NCBI GenBank assembly: GCA_938009275.1 | Contig: CALLHY010000030.1 | Span: forward strand, 1-64,000 | Direction: 5' to 3' | From: an uncultured bacterium | GTDB lineage: Bacteria > Cloacimonadota > Cloacimonadia > Cloacimonadales > Cloacimonadaceae | Length of the DNA stretch: 64,000 bases | Shown: positions 36,721 through 45,440 of the stretch, piece after piece | Layout of the letters: every line of letters starts with the position of its first letter | Position numbering within the stretch: position 1 is the first letter of the stretch | Program-made: the position numbers and the translations under genes | Notes under the pieces: model-generated | What the model was told of the DNA's origin: nothing | Database searches by the model: none | What the model saw: the letters and a program-made list of their open reading frames with translations, nothing else

Positions 36721-38115
36721 TTAGAATCTACGCCCCATTCCCGGGCCAGTAGGCGATGTGTTATTATTCTGCTTTATATCCTTGTAAATAACGCCCGTGA
36801 TAAATGATGCTTTTTCGTCTAAGCCTTCTACCACCTCAACAAATGCACCGTCTGAGATTCCGATCTTTACCGGTACCGGCTTCGGGGTATTTCCTTCAAG
36901 CACCCAAACTATAGCTGTTCTTGTTCTGGCTCCACTGCCGAACCCCATACTCATAGGCGCAAAGCCGGGACCGGCTCCACGTCCGCCACCACCGCCTTGT
37001 CGGGCTGCCATCTTTGCCTTTATACTGTCGGGCATGTTTCCGCCTTGTTTGAAAGTCGGTTTTGGCAATTCAGCTTTCTTTTCAGTGGCTTTGGCTTCAC
37101 CTTGGGCAACGGATTTGGCTTTCTCAGCAGCAGCTTTCATGGCATTACGCCCTGCATTCAGAAGCTCATCATCCCATTTGAGGCCAAACTGCTCCCAAAT
37201 CTCCTGACTGGGTCTAAATCTGGTGGCAGTCTCTGGTATGCGCATAGTATTCTCTTTTGCCTGAATAACTATGGTTACATTTGTTGTCATGCCGGGTAAC
37301 AGCTTGCGTTCCGGATTTGCCGCGTCTATTATAACGCTGTAAGACACCACATTGGAATCGGTTGTTGGATTAAGGCGTATCTGCTTCACCGAGCCTTCAA
37401 AGCGGTTCGTAGGATAGGCGTCAACGTTGAATTCTACTGGCAAGCCTATCTTTACCTTTCCGATATCTGCCTCGTCCACATTTGCTGTAATCTGCATCTG
37501 ATCCAGGTTGTTTGCTATCTTGAACAAGGTTGGTGAACTCATGCTGGCTGCAACAGTTTGCCCTTCATCCACATCGCGTGATACTATTATGCCATCAATT
37601 GGACTGGTTATGGAGGCATTGTCCAGGTTCTTCTGTGCCCGCTGCAAGTTCAAACGGGCATTGGCAACCGATTGCTGGGCTGTTTCATACTTGAATCTAG
37701 CTTTGGTTACGTCGTATTCTGGTGTCATGTTCTTTTTGAATAGCTCTTTTAGCAGTTCATAGTCCAGCTTGGCCTCTTCCATTGCGGTAGTTGCCTTGGA
37801 TAGATCACCCTTTGAAGCTTCCAGATTGGTTCTAAGTATCTCCGTATCGAGCTTGGCAAGCAATTCACCTTTCCTAACCCGATCATTAAAGTCCTTGTAT
37901 ATCTTGTCTATCTTCCCGCTAACTTCCGTGCCCACGGAGACTAACACATAAGGATTTAGCGATCCAGTTGCAGTTACTACTTCTCTAACGGAGCCCTGAG
38001 ATGCAGTGTCCGTTCTCCATTCCGGCATGTTTTTTTTCTTTTTATAGCGTCCCCAAAGCACCACAGATGCTACAATGAGGATTATTACAACGATGAATTT
38101 TATGTATTTCTTCAT
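36721..38115 (-). CDS. macA: MacA-type periplasmic adaptor (HlyD family)
   Basis: A 464-residue membrane-fusion protein: N-terminal anchor (about 5-21), lipoyl-like halves flanking a helical hairpin (about 95-175), and a beta-barrel domain. Unusually, residues about 330-395 form a low-complexity insert rich in Ala, Lys, Gly and Arg (KAAAEKAKSVAQGEAKATEKK, shortened; then GGGGGRGAGPG) before the membrane-proximal domain. It connects the inner-membrane MacB pair to the outer-membrane channel. The insert is longer than in E. coli MacA (371 residues) and accounts for the extra length. Confidence 0.85.
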   Translation of the reverse strand: MKKYIKFIVVIILIVASVVLWGRYKKKKNMPEWRTDTASQGSVREVVTATGSLNPYVLVSVGTEVSGKIDKIYKDFNDRVRKGELLAKLDTEILRTNLEASKGDLSKATTAMEEAKLDYELLKELFKKNMTPEYDVTKARFKYETAQQSVANARLNLQRAQKNLDNASITSPIDGIIVSRDVDEGQTVAASMSSPTLFKIANNLDQMQITANVDEADIGKVKIGLPVEFNVDAYPTNRFEGSVKQIRLNPTTDSNVVSYSVIIDAANPERKLLPGMTTNVTIVIQAKENTMRIPETATRFRPSQEIWEQFGLKWDDELLNAGRNAMKAAAEKAKSVAQGEAKATEKKAELPKPTFKQGGNMPDSIKAKMAARQGGGGGRGAGPGFAPMSMGFGSGARTRTAIVWVLEGNTPKPVPVKIGISDGAFVEVVEGLDEKASFITGVIYKDIKQNNNTSPTGPGMGRRF

Positions 38116-38124
38116 GTTTGATAG

Positions 38125-39369
38125 TTACCATTTCCCTAAGATTTGCTGTGAGAGCAGCTTATTAATAGCTTCTTGTTTGGCTATTATCTGATACCTGTTT
38201 GCATTATAGGCAATATCGGCATCTATGTATTCAGTACGGGTCTTGTCCAGTTCCAATAGCTGAATAAGCCCCAGTTTATAGCGTTCTTCACCTTGCTTTA
38301 TCTGTTCGCGGGATTGGGCAAGCCTCTCGCTATAAAGCTCGTCCAAACGCACCAGATACTGCAGTTCACGGTTCATGTCGGCATAGTCACGCTCTAATTG
38401 ATCCTTGGTGTCATCATAACTCAGCTTGGTGATATGCCTGCTAATCTTGGTTCGAATGTCGGATTCACGGTTTTTGAACTGATTCCACAGCGAATAAGAT
38501 AGAGACAGGTTCACGCCATGATTGGTGCTGTAGCTGTCGAATTCAAAATCTTCACCGCCAACTCTTCGGGCAAAGCTATAGCCAACCGACACCTTGGGTA
38601 GGTAATCCAGAAAGCTTTGTTTCAAGTTCAAGTCTGCTTTCTTAAGATCATGTTCCAAAATCTTTAGCTCTGTAACCCCGGAAGTAGTGAAAGCTGGTGC
38701 TTCCTTGTCAGTATGCACTTCGATGTCTGCCAGATCAAAGCCTTCATCTTGCATCTGCACCAAGGCAAATAGCTTGTTACGAGCCGAGGCAATGCTGTTT
38801 TCCAATTGGATAATGCCAATGCGCGAGTTCATTACTGCAATCTCACTTTGCTTTACTTCGAATGGCGTAGTTTTCCCAAGCTGTAATAGCACCTTGTTTT
38901 GCTCCCAAACTCTGGTTTGAATGGCTAAGTTTTCTTGCAGTGATTCCTGACGCTTGGAGGCGGAAAGAACATCCACGTAAGCACTGAATACCTGATAGGC
39001 ATAGTCCCGGTTAGATTGTTCAAGCCTTAGCTTCGCGCTTTCATTCTCAATGGATGACTGCCTATAGTTAAAGTAAGCTGCATCATTCAGGCTAATGGTT
39101 TTAGATATGGATATGCCTGCTGAACTGCTCAAATCCTTATTCTGTATCACAGGATCAAAGTCCTTATCCACACCCGCAGTAAGCATTGCATCGGGCAGCA
39201 GGTTCCACTTGGCAGAATTCAGATTGCTTAAGCTTGATTTGGCATTCAGCTCGTTACGCTGAACACTATAGCTATGGCTTAGGCCATAGTTAATCATCTG
39301 CTCCAAGGTATATTCACCGGCCATCAAATATACCGGCAGCATCAATAATAGGAAGGCTAAGCGTTTCAT
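38125..39369 (-). CDS. tolC: TolC-like outer-membrane efflux channel
   Basis: A 414-residue OEP-family protein with signal peptide MKRLAFLLLMLPVYLMAG and two repeats of long coiled-coil helices (for example EQSNRDYAYQVFSAYVDVL near 135 and SREQIKQGEERYKLGLIQLLELDKTR near 340). The ATG at 39369 is chosen because GAGGG lies just before it; the frame is open 66 bases further. It is the first gene of the efflux operon and completes the pump. Confidence 0.82.
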   Translation of the reverse strand: MKRLAFLLLMLPVYLMAGEYTLEQMINYGLSHSYSVQRNELNAKSSLSNLNSAKWNLLPDAMLTAGVDKDFDPVIQNKDLSSSAGISISKTISLNDAAYFNYRQSSIENESAKLRLEQSNRDYAYQVFSAYVDVLSASKRQESLQENLAIQTRVWEQNKVLLQLGKTTPFEVKQSEIAVMNSRIGIIQLENSIASARNKLFALVQMQDEGFDLADIEVHTDKEAPAFTTSGVTELKILEHDLKKADLNLKQSFLDYLPKVSVGYSFARRVGGEDFEFDSYSTNHGVNLSLSYSLWNQFKNRESDIRTKISRHITKLSYDDTKDQLERDYADMNRELQYLVRLDELYSERLAQSREQIKQGEERYKLGLIQLLELDKTRTEYIDADIAYNANRYQIIAKQEAINKLLSQQILGKW

Positions 39370-39643
39370 GTTCCCTCTTGTTATGTTAATCTGTAAAAAT
39401 CTAAAAAACCTATCGAAGTGTGCGGCTAATGCCACCTTTGTCTATATGTCATACATTCGAAAGCCTGTTTTCCTGCAAGATATTTTTTGGCTCACGCTGC
39501 TTTACTCTACCCATTCTGTAGTGCATGTTGAACGCTGGCATACTTAGCTAAACTGAGCACCACGAAAAAAACCTCTTGCCTGAAAGCATGCAAGTTTAAA
39601 ACTGGCACTTGGAAATAAACACATAATAATAAAGGAGATACCA

Positions 39644-40645
39644 ATGGCTTTCAACCTAAGAAACCGCCACTTCCTAACCCTGATGGATTTTAGCCCTAAG
39701 GAAATCAAGTATTTGCTCGATCTTTCTCTCGACCTCAAAAAAGCTAAATATGCCGGAACCGAACAGCAGAAACTGAAAGGCAAAAACATTGCCCTCATCT
39801 TCGAAAAAGACAGCACCCGTACCCGCTGCGCCTTCGAAGTTGCCGCTCTGGATCAGGGTGCCCACGTTACCTATCTTGGCCCCACCGGAAGCCAAATGGG
39901 CAAAAAGGAATCCATTGCCGATACAGCACGCGTGCTTGGCAGAATGTATGACGGCATAGAATACCGCGGTTATGGACAGGAAATCGTGGAAGAGCTGGCT
40001 AAGTACGCTGGCGTACCAGTTTGGAACGGACTTACCACAGAAGACCACCCCACCCAGGTGCTGGCAGACTTTATGACCGCCATGGAACACCTGAACAAGC
40101 CCACCCACGAGATGACCTTCGTATATGCCGGTGACGGACGCAACAACGTTGCCAATGCCCTGATGATTGGTGCTTGCAAAACAGGTATGGACTTCCGCAT
40201 TGTTGCCCCCAAAAGCCTGTTCCCCGAAAAGAAACTCCTTGCCAAATGCCAGGCTGTTGCCAAAGAAACCGGTGCCAAGATTACCGTTACCGACGACATT
40301 GCCAAAGGTGTGAAAGGCGCAGACGTTATCTACACCGATGTTTGGGTTAGCATGGGCGAGCCGGACAGCGTTTGGGAAAGCCGTATTAAGCTGCTGAAAC
40401 CCTATCAGGTGAATGCCGACATGATGAAGAAGACAGGGAAATCAACCACACTATTTATGCACTGCCTGCCTGCTTTCCACGATCTTAATACCACCGTTGG
40501 CAAACAGATTTACGAAAAGTTCGGGCTTACCAGCATGGAAGTTAGTGATGACGTTTTCGAAGGCCCCAATAGCGTGGTTTTCGATGAAGCCGAAAACAGA
40601 ATGCACACTATTAAAGCAGTTATGGTGGCAACTTTAGGCGCGTAA
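39644..40645 (+). CDS. argF: ornithine carbamoyltransferase
   Basis: A 333-residue enzyme that makes citrulline from ornithine and carbamoyl phosphate. STRTRCAFE near residue 61 binds carbamoyl phosphate, HPTQVLADFMT near 139 is conserved, and FMHCLPAFHD near 275 holds the catalytic Cys. AAAGGAG sits nine bases before the ATG. Codon choice is strongly biased to C-ending codons compared with neighbours, suggesting high expression, for example in catabolic arginine use. No other arg gene is adjacent. It is the last chromosomal gene before the mobile element. Confidence 0.92.
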   Translation: MAFNLRNRHFLTLMDFSPKEIKYLLDLSLDLKKAKYAGTEQQKLKGKNIALIFEKDSTRTRCAFEVAALDQGAHVTYLGPTGSQMGKKESIADTARVLGRMYDGIEYRGYGQEIVEELAKYAGVPVWNGLTTEDHPTQVLADFMTAMEHLNKPTHEMTFVYAGDGRNNVANALMIGACKTGMDFRIVAPKSLFPEKKLLAKCQAVAKETGAKITVTDDIAKGVKGADVIYTDVWVSMGEPDSVWESRIKLLKPYQVNADMMKKTGKSTTLFMHCLPAFHDLNTTVGKQIYEKFGLTSMEVSDDVFEGPNSVVFDEAENRMHTIKAVMVATLGA

Positions 40646-40668
40646 CTGATACAAACTATAGCAACCCG

Positions 40669-40697
40669 GGAGAGGCTTAATCGCCTCTCCTTTCTTT
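40669..40697 (+). terminator. intrinsic terminator of argF
   Basis: GGAGAGGC (40669-40676) pairs with GCCTCTCC (40683-40690) and is followed by TTTCTTT, 24 bases after the argF stop. Confidence 0.85.
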
Positions 40698-40711
40698 ACC
40701 CCAGCGCTTCT

Positions 40712-40862
40712 TCGACCTCTCGACTCCCCCGCACTCCAGCACTCCAGCACTTTCTATCACTCTTCCACTTTTCCACTTTCGTAGCTACGGAAAGCTACGT
40801 TACCTCTCGACCCTCTCGACCTCTCGACCCCTCGACTTCTCGACCTCTCGACTCCCCCGCAC
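40712..40862. repeat. low-complexity CTCTCGAC-rich region with a 23-bp direct repeat
   Basis: The same 23 bases occur at 40712-40734 and 40840-40862, and between them CTCTCGAC/CCCTCGAC units are repeated at least five times (40803-40850). A CTCCAGCA pair at 40734-40748 and a small hairpin at 40780-40799 (CGTAGCT / AGCTACG) also occur. There is no open frame. It lies just outside the inferred transposon end. Confidence 0.6.
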
Positions 40863-40943
40863 GCCAGAACACCAGCACCCCAGCACATATCACACTCTAT
40901 CCACTCATAAAAGACCTCGGCATTTTGCATACCTCTACTATAC

Positions 40944-40979
40944 TGGGGGTGGACAAAAATGAAAAATAATGGACAAAAA
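40944..40979 (+). repeat. inferred transposon terminus with two TGGACAAAAA repeats
   Basis: TGGACAAAAA occurs at 40950-40959 and 40970-40979, 20 bases apart, immediately inside the TG tip at 40944. Tandem copies of a short site near the tip are how TnsB and MuA recognise their ends. Confidence 0.5.
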
Positions 40980-41072
40980 CTAGATATATTTTGTGCGCAT
41001 TGCCATAAGCATCTGCATATAGTAGCGTAAGAATGTTAGGCTTTGATGTAATATGGGCTAACCCCATTGTCG

Positions 41073-41091
41073 TTCCCGACTCAATCGGGAA
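41073..41091. repeat. small hairpin
   Basis: TTCCCGA (41073-41079) pairs with TCGGGAA (41085-41091) around CTCAA. It lies in the gene-free stretch between the element tip and the repressor. A role as repressor-gene terminator is possible but it has no T-run. Confidence 0.4.
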
Positions 41092-41210
41092 TCCAGTTCT
41101 GTATCAACACCGTTTATAAACTGACACCCAAAGCTGCAAGTTGTGACACAAGGTGAAAGTGGGGATAAGGCTTTATGTGGTGGTGATATACGATGGACTT
41201 GCTTTGGAAA

Positions 41211-41285
41211 TGTCCAAGCGCCTATTTGGACGTAATTGGACTGATTGCTGACACTTTAGCTGCAAATTAGGGGGGCGTTTGGACA
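41211..41285. repeat. TGTCCAAGCG motif pair in opposite orientation near the left end
   Basis: TGTCCAAGCG at 41211-41220 and the near-complement CGTTTGGACA at 41276-41285 flank TTTGGACG (41225) and TTGGACT (41236). The hexamer TGGACA is shared with the terminal repeats at 40950 and 40970. These are candidate transposase or repressor binding sites. The remaining sequence between 40980 and 41324 holds no gene that I can support. Confidence 0.5.
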
Positions 41286-41324
41286 GGCTTTGGAAAGAGC
41301 AGTTGGGAATTTTATTCTAGCAAA

Positions 41325-42080
41325 TTAATAAAAGCGCAATTGGAGTGCGATTGTGCCGATCAAGAAAGCTCCGTAATTCCAATCTGAGTCTAAAACCAGA
41401 ACCGGATAGTCTATATTAAATGGTTGGAGGATAATCTGTTGCCTGTGGTGGTCGATCTGCACCTTCTTGATGGTGAGACCATCGTCAGTCCTTACAACTG
41501 CAATTTTACCATCTGCATTTTCCCAGCTTAGATCACTCTTGATGACCACGATGTCCTGATGTAGGATCACAGGCTCCATGCTCTTGCCATTTATTTGAAA
41601 GACAGTGTATTGCTTGGGATTGCCAGGCAGAAATGAGATTGGCAATTGAATCTGTCCCACCTGACTCCACTCGTCTTTAATCTCTATCGGAGGTCCGGCA
41701 GCTATTTCACCAACTATGGGAAAGGTGATAGACCGAGTAGGATCGAAGTCCTGATTGTTGATGGGATGCAGGATTGGTGATACTATTGATGGAGTTGAGT
41801 TATCTGTATTGGTTTGCTTAGTGGGCGTCTGATTGGACTGGATAAGCTCCTGGAACTCATCTTTGGCATACATAGAACCGTTTCCAGTAAAGAGCCAGTG
41901 GAGGTTGATCTGATCTTTGGAGAGGGCTTCCAAGAACTCCGGATCGGGATAGCGCTCATTCAGCTTGTATCTTGATAGGGAGGCACGAGAGATGCCATAC
42001 TTATTGGCAAACTGGTAATCCTTCAGGCGCATGGCCTTAATCACCAAGCTAAGACGTTGTCCTATTGTAGGTTTATTCAT
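41325..42080 (-). CDS. LexA/CI-type self-cleaving repressor
   Basis: A 251-residue repressor. An N-terminal helix-turn-helix (about 20-45, YQFANKYGISRASLSRYK) is joined by a Thr/Asn/Ser-rich linker to an S24 peptidase domain. The cleavage site is Ala128-Gly129 (GEIAAGPP), the nucleophile Ser167 (NGKSMEP) and the base Lys205 (DGLTIKK). Such proteins cut themselves with activated RecA after DNA damage. It is divergent from the transposase operon, the layout of phage Mu repressor c and its A gene. I infer that it keeps transposition off and releases it in the SOS response. Confidence 0.85.
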   Translation of the reverse strand: MNKPTIGQRLSLVIKAMRLKDYQFANKYGISRASLSRYKLNERYPDPEFLEALSKDQINLHWLFTGNGSMYAKDEFQELIQSNQTPTKQTNTDNSTPSIVSPILHPINNQDFDPTRSITFPIVGEIAAGPPIEIKDEWSQVGQIQLPISFLPGNPKQYTVFQINGKSMEPVILHQDIVVIKSDLSWENADGKIAVVRTDDGLTIKKVQIDHHRQQIILQPFNIDYPVLVLDSDWNYGAFLIGTIALQLRFY

Positions 42081-42322
42081 TGTTAACTCCGTATAGCAAC
42101 TTTACCATTGACCGTTTCCTTGTGGCTGCAGTTATGGTTCCTGATGCCAGTCTACCGGGAGGTGGATTGGAGTCAATACTAAAGTGCATACTGTGACTCT
42201 GACAAATAATAAGTGATTGCCGGACAATCTTTAAGAAATCCCACAAACTTAACAGAAAGGACTTCCCAAGATTCTGCCGCTGTTGTTGTTAGCACCCTAC
42301 TAATACATAAGAGAGGTGTAGT

Positions 42323-42901
42323 ATGACTACAGCGAAAGCAAGACCAATCGGAAGGCAGAAACTGGCGAAATGTGGGGATGTCCAAGCGGGTAGCCCTGTC
42401 CAAGTGGGGGGTGAAAAACAGCCTAACTCATTGATAACTATGATGAGAGGGCAAAATGTCCAAGCGCTTAGCCTCATTTTACGGCAGTCTCTGGGAAAAT
42501 GTCCAAGTGGGTCACGGTTCTTAAAGGATATACAGATGGATTGTAGAGTCGATTACATCTGGCTGCCCTTGGACAGGGTGGCCATGCTGCTGGGCAAGAA
42601 CCTGAAGACGATCAGGCGTATGGTTGCAGCCGGGAAACTGATAGCGCTGAAGCATCAGATCCCCACCAAGAACGGAGCCACGATCAAAACCTTCATCCTG
42701 GCTACGGAAGAGATCATAGCAGCCGAGTATGAGCGGTATCGGGATAAGTTGAGAAGGCCAGAACTCTATTTCGAGGAAGAGATTAAACTGGGCGAATGTA
42801 GCTTCCCCAGTGTTTTCCTAGTCTACTATGAAGATGCTTTAATGGACACAAATGGTCCCACTAACACAACTATCGGAGGCAATGATGTATCCGCTCGATG
42901 A
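42323..42901 (+). CDS. small DNA-binding protein upstream of the transposase
   Basis: The frame codes for 192 residues; residues 80-130 (LPLDRVAMLLGKNLKTIRRMVAAGKL) are a winged/MerR-like helix-turn-helix similar to the DNA-binding domain of Mu transposases or excisionases. Two starts compete: ATG 42323 with GAGAGGTG upstream, and ATG 42536 with AAAGGA upstream, giving 121 residues. The longer N-terminus is odd in composition because the TGTCCAAG repeats run through it, so the short form may be the real one. It overlaps the transposase start by 17 bases, so the two are coupled; it may act as a detached binding domain or a Ner-like regulator. Confidence 0.65.
   Translation: MTTAKARPIGRQKLAKCGDVQAGSPVQVGGEKQPNSLITMMRGQNVQALSLILRQSLGKCPSGSRFLKDIQMDCRVDYIWLPLDRVAMLLGKNLKTIRRMVAAGKLIALKHQIPTKNGATIKTFILATEEIIAAEYERYRDKLRRPELYFEEEIKLGECSFPSVFLVYYEDALMDTNGPTNTTIGGNDVSAR
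42379..42509 (+). repeat. four direct TGTCCAAGYG repeats between repressor and transposase
   Basis: Copies at 42379-42388 (TGTCCAAGCG), 42397-42406 (TGTCCAAGTG), 42457-42466 (TGTCCAAGCG) and 42500-42509 (TGTCCAAGTG). Spacings are 18, 60 and 43 bases. The last copy is in a different reading frame from the other three, so the repeat is conserved as DNA and not as protein. In Mu the equivalent place holds the operator/internal activator bound by repressor and transposase. Confidence 0.65.
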
Positions 42902-45431
42902 AAGACCCACTCCTGAGTTCTTCGACCAGTATAAGGCAAAGCTGGCAGAATTGAATGAGCTATTGAAGAACCAAGGGCTATCCCTGGAGATCAAGCCAGG
43001 CGGCAGATGCTTTGTGGTGGACAGAACCAGAAAGGATGCTCCGGAACCCGAGAAGAGCCATCTGATCGCCTATGCGGAGCAGTTCAATAAGGATACCACG
43101 CTGCCTGATAAAGACGAATCTGATAAAGAAGACTACTATGGCTATGACGAACAGCAGTTCTTTGAAGTGGTGATCTCTCAGATACACGAAGCCAAAGATA
43201 ATGATGTGGTGATCGATCTTTTTCCAGACTACATTGATCTGGCTCCGGTGGAAGAGGAGAAGCTACTGCACAAGGAAGAGGCGCAGCTCTATGCCCAGTT
43301 CTGCTTCGAGGCGATCAAGAGGCTGGATGCGGCACAATCGCGCACCACTGCCTGGAAGAGGATCACCACCGACTACAACGCGGGCAGGATAGTACCGGAA
43401 CTGAGGGAACTCAAAGGTCCGAGGCAGGAAAGGGCACTACGGGAATGGATCAAAACCTATTATGAGAGCAACTTCAACATGTTTGCCCTGATCCATAAGA
43501 GCAAGAGCACCCGCAAGGAACGCAAGATCACCTTTCACGAACAGCAGTATCTGCTCAACAAGCTGCTCAGTCCCAACCGAATCAAGATCGGTTCCGCCAT
43601 CGTCAATATGAAGCAGATGGCCAGGCAGGGCTTTCTGGATTCACCAACCCATGAACGGACTCTAAGACGCTGGTGCGAGGAATGGGCGGAGACCCATCCG
43701 GCTGAGTGGTATCAGGCCAGAGAGGGCAGTAAATATGTATCGGAGCGAGTCATAAAGTCTATCCGCAGAGACGATAGCAGCTTAGCTGTGGGCGAAGTAT
43801 GGGTGGCCGATGGACATACCCTATCCTTTGATATCATCAATCCCCAGACCGGCAGAGCCCAACGCATGACCATGATCATGGTGATGGACTGGGCAAGCAG
43901 GTATCCGGTGGGAGCATCTTTAGCCTTTACCGAAGATAGTCAACATATCCTGACCGCTTTCCGCAATGGCTTCATCAACGCCTCGCAGATTGCCGATAAT
44001 GATAGGCAGACCATGGCGGTGTTACCCCAGTATGTCTATCTGGATAATGGCAAGGCCTTCAGGTCAAAGCTCTTTCATGAACAATGGGAGGATCATGACC
44101 TGAACAAGGAACTGGGTGGCATCTTCCCCCGACTCGATATAGGAGTCAGGTTCGCAGAGAGTTACAATGCCAAAGCCAAAATCATCGAGCGGTTCTTCAA
44201 GACCTTTCAGGAGCAGTTTGAGCGGTTCATCTCCACTTTCAGAGGTGCAAGCGTCGCCGATAAGCCAGCCCACTACGGCAGAAACGAGAAGTGGGCAAAG
44301 AAGCTGTATACCGGCAAGCCGCCTACCATAGAAGAGACGATGCAGATGATCAACTTCTACGTATGCAAATGCTATGGCGAGACACCACATGGATCACTGC
44401 AGCATCGGACTCCCTATGAGGTATTCAGTGCTGCCAGGATAGCCGAGAATCGCCAGATCGAGATATCCAAGCTCAACTTCATGATGATGGCAATGGAACG
44501 CAAGAACATCCGCAACGAGGGCATCCGGCTCAACAAGCTGCTCTACTGGGACAGAAAGCTGGTCGATCATGTGGGACAGCCCTGCATCATTCGGTATGAC
44601 TATAGTGATGCCAGATGGATAGTGGTCTATGACAAGAACGATACCTTCATCTGCCAGGCGGCACTACGTCAGACCCAGCATCCCTTCATAGAAGTATCGA
44701 TGGACAAAGCGGTCTCGCATAAGGCACTCAACAAGGAATACAATGAGATCAAGAAGCTGAGACGGGATAAGGAACGCAGCGCTCAGAAATGGGTGATGTC
44801 TACCCAGGAATCGGTGGACGCGCTCTTGAGGCAACATGCGAAAAGGCCAGAAGTGCCAGATGAACTGGAAGACAAGGAATCGCTGTTCAATAGCCCACCC
44901 ATGCTGGAAGCACCGCCACCTGATCCGGATGAAATCATCGAAGAGATGACCAGGCAAGCCATGCGCAACATGCCGCTGCATCCGAGTATGCTTGATAACA
45001 GAGCAAACCCTGAGAATCAGGATGATGAAACCGAACATGAGAATCCATTTGAAGCTCAGCGCAGGAAAGATGCTGAAATCAGAACCGTGCTTGAGCGGAT
45101 GGGCTTTGATTGTCGGGAATTCAGGGGTGAGATACCTCAGTTCTTTATCGACATGGCCAATAACCAAATCCGCAAGCAGCAAGCAGAACAAAACAAAGCA
45201 CAGGCAAACACTGATACAAAGCCTGAAAAAGCAGCAAGCGAGCAGAACAAATACCCAGATCAGGACAGTACAGATAAACGCCAACACACACTTGATGAGA
45301 TAGATATTGAACTAATGCGCTCTGAGGGCATCCCCATCCCCGGTGAAGACGATAAGGATGATGATAATCCTAAGGAGCCTATAGAATACCTAGATAAAGA
45401 GACGCTCCGCAGAATCGGGATCATCAAGTAG
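42885..45431 (+). CDS. DDE transposase of the MuA/TnsB/TniA class
   Basis: An 848-residue transposase. An N-terminal DNA-binding region (about 1-290) precedes an RNase H-fold core with Asp309 (VADGHTL), Asp387 (YLDNGKAF) and Glu435 (KIIERFF), then a Mu-type C-terminal beta-barrel (about 560-620, LVDHVGQPCIIRYDY). The last 180 residues are highly charged, as in the TnsB/MuA tails that contact the AAA+ partner. The start at 42885 follows GGAGG by five bases. It cuts transposon ends and joins them to target DNA. It is larger than TnsB (about 702) and MuA (663). No TnsA-type endonuclease is adjacent, so transposition may be replicative. Confidence 0.87.
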   Translation: MYPLDERPTPEFFDQYKAKLAELNELLKNQGLSLEIKPGGRCFVVDRTRKDAPEPEKSHLIAYAEQFNKDTTLPDKDESDKEDYYGYDEQQFFEVVISQIHEAKDNDVVIDLFPDYIDLAPVEEEKLLHKEEAQLYAQFCFEAIKRLDAAQSRTTAWKRITTDYNAGRIVPELRELKGPRQERALREWIKTYYESNFNMFALIHKSKSTRKERKITFHEQQYLLNKLLSPNRIKIGSAIVNMKQMARQGFLDSPTHERTLRRWCEEWAETHPAEWYQAREGSKYVSERVIKSIRRDDSSLAVGEVWVADGHTLSFDIINPQTGRAQRMTMIMVMDWASRYPVGASLAFTEDSQHILTAFRNGFINASQIADNDRQTMAVLPQYVYLDNGKAFRSKLFHEQWEDHDLNKELGGIFPRLDIGVRFAESYNAKAKIIERFFKTFQEQFERFISTFRGASVADKPAHYGRNEKWAKKLYTGKPPTIEETMQMINFYVCKCYGETPHGSLQHRTPYEVFSAARIAENRQIEISKLNFMMMAMERKNIRNEGIRLNKLLYWDRKLVDHVGQPCIIRYDYSDARWIVVYDKNDTFICQAALRQTQHPFIEVSMDKAVSHKALNKEYNEIKKLRRDKERSAQKWVMSTQESVDALLRQHAKRPEVPDELEDKESLFNSPPMLEAPPPDPDEIIEEMTRQAMRNMPLHPSMLDNRANPENQDDETEHENPFEAQRRKDAEIRTVLERMGFDCREFRGEIPQFFIDMANNQIRKQQAEQNKAQANTDTKPEKAASEQNKYPDQDSTDKRQHTLDEIDIELMRSEGIPIPGEDDKDDDNPKEPIEYLDKETLRRIGIIK

Positions 45432-45440
45432 GGGGCGGCC

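Noticed and set aside
39603..39608. TGGCAC upstream of argF as a sigma-54 promoter
   Set aside because: The required TTGCA-type -12 box is not found at the right distance.
40712..40862. CRISPR array
   Set aside because: Units are short, irregularly spaced and nearly contiguous, with no unique spacers and no cas genes.
40645..40943. A tRNA or att site next to argF that would explain the insertion
   Set aside because: No cloverleaf or TTCGA-type arm could be found; the gap holds a terminator and low-complexity sequence.
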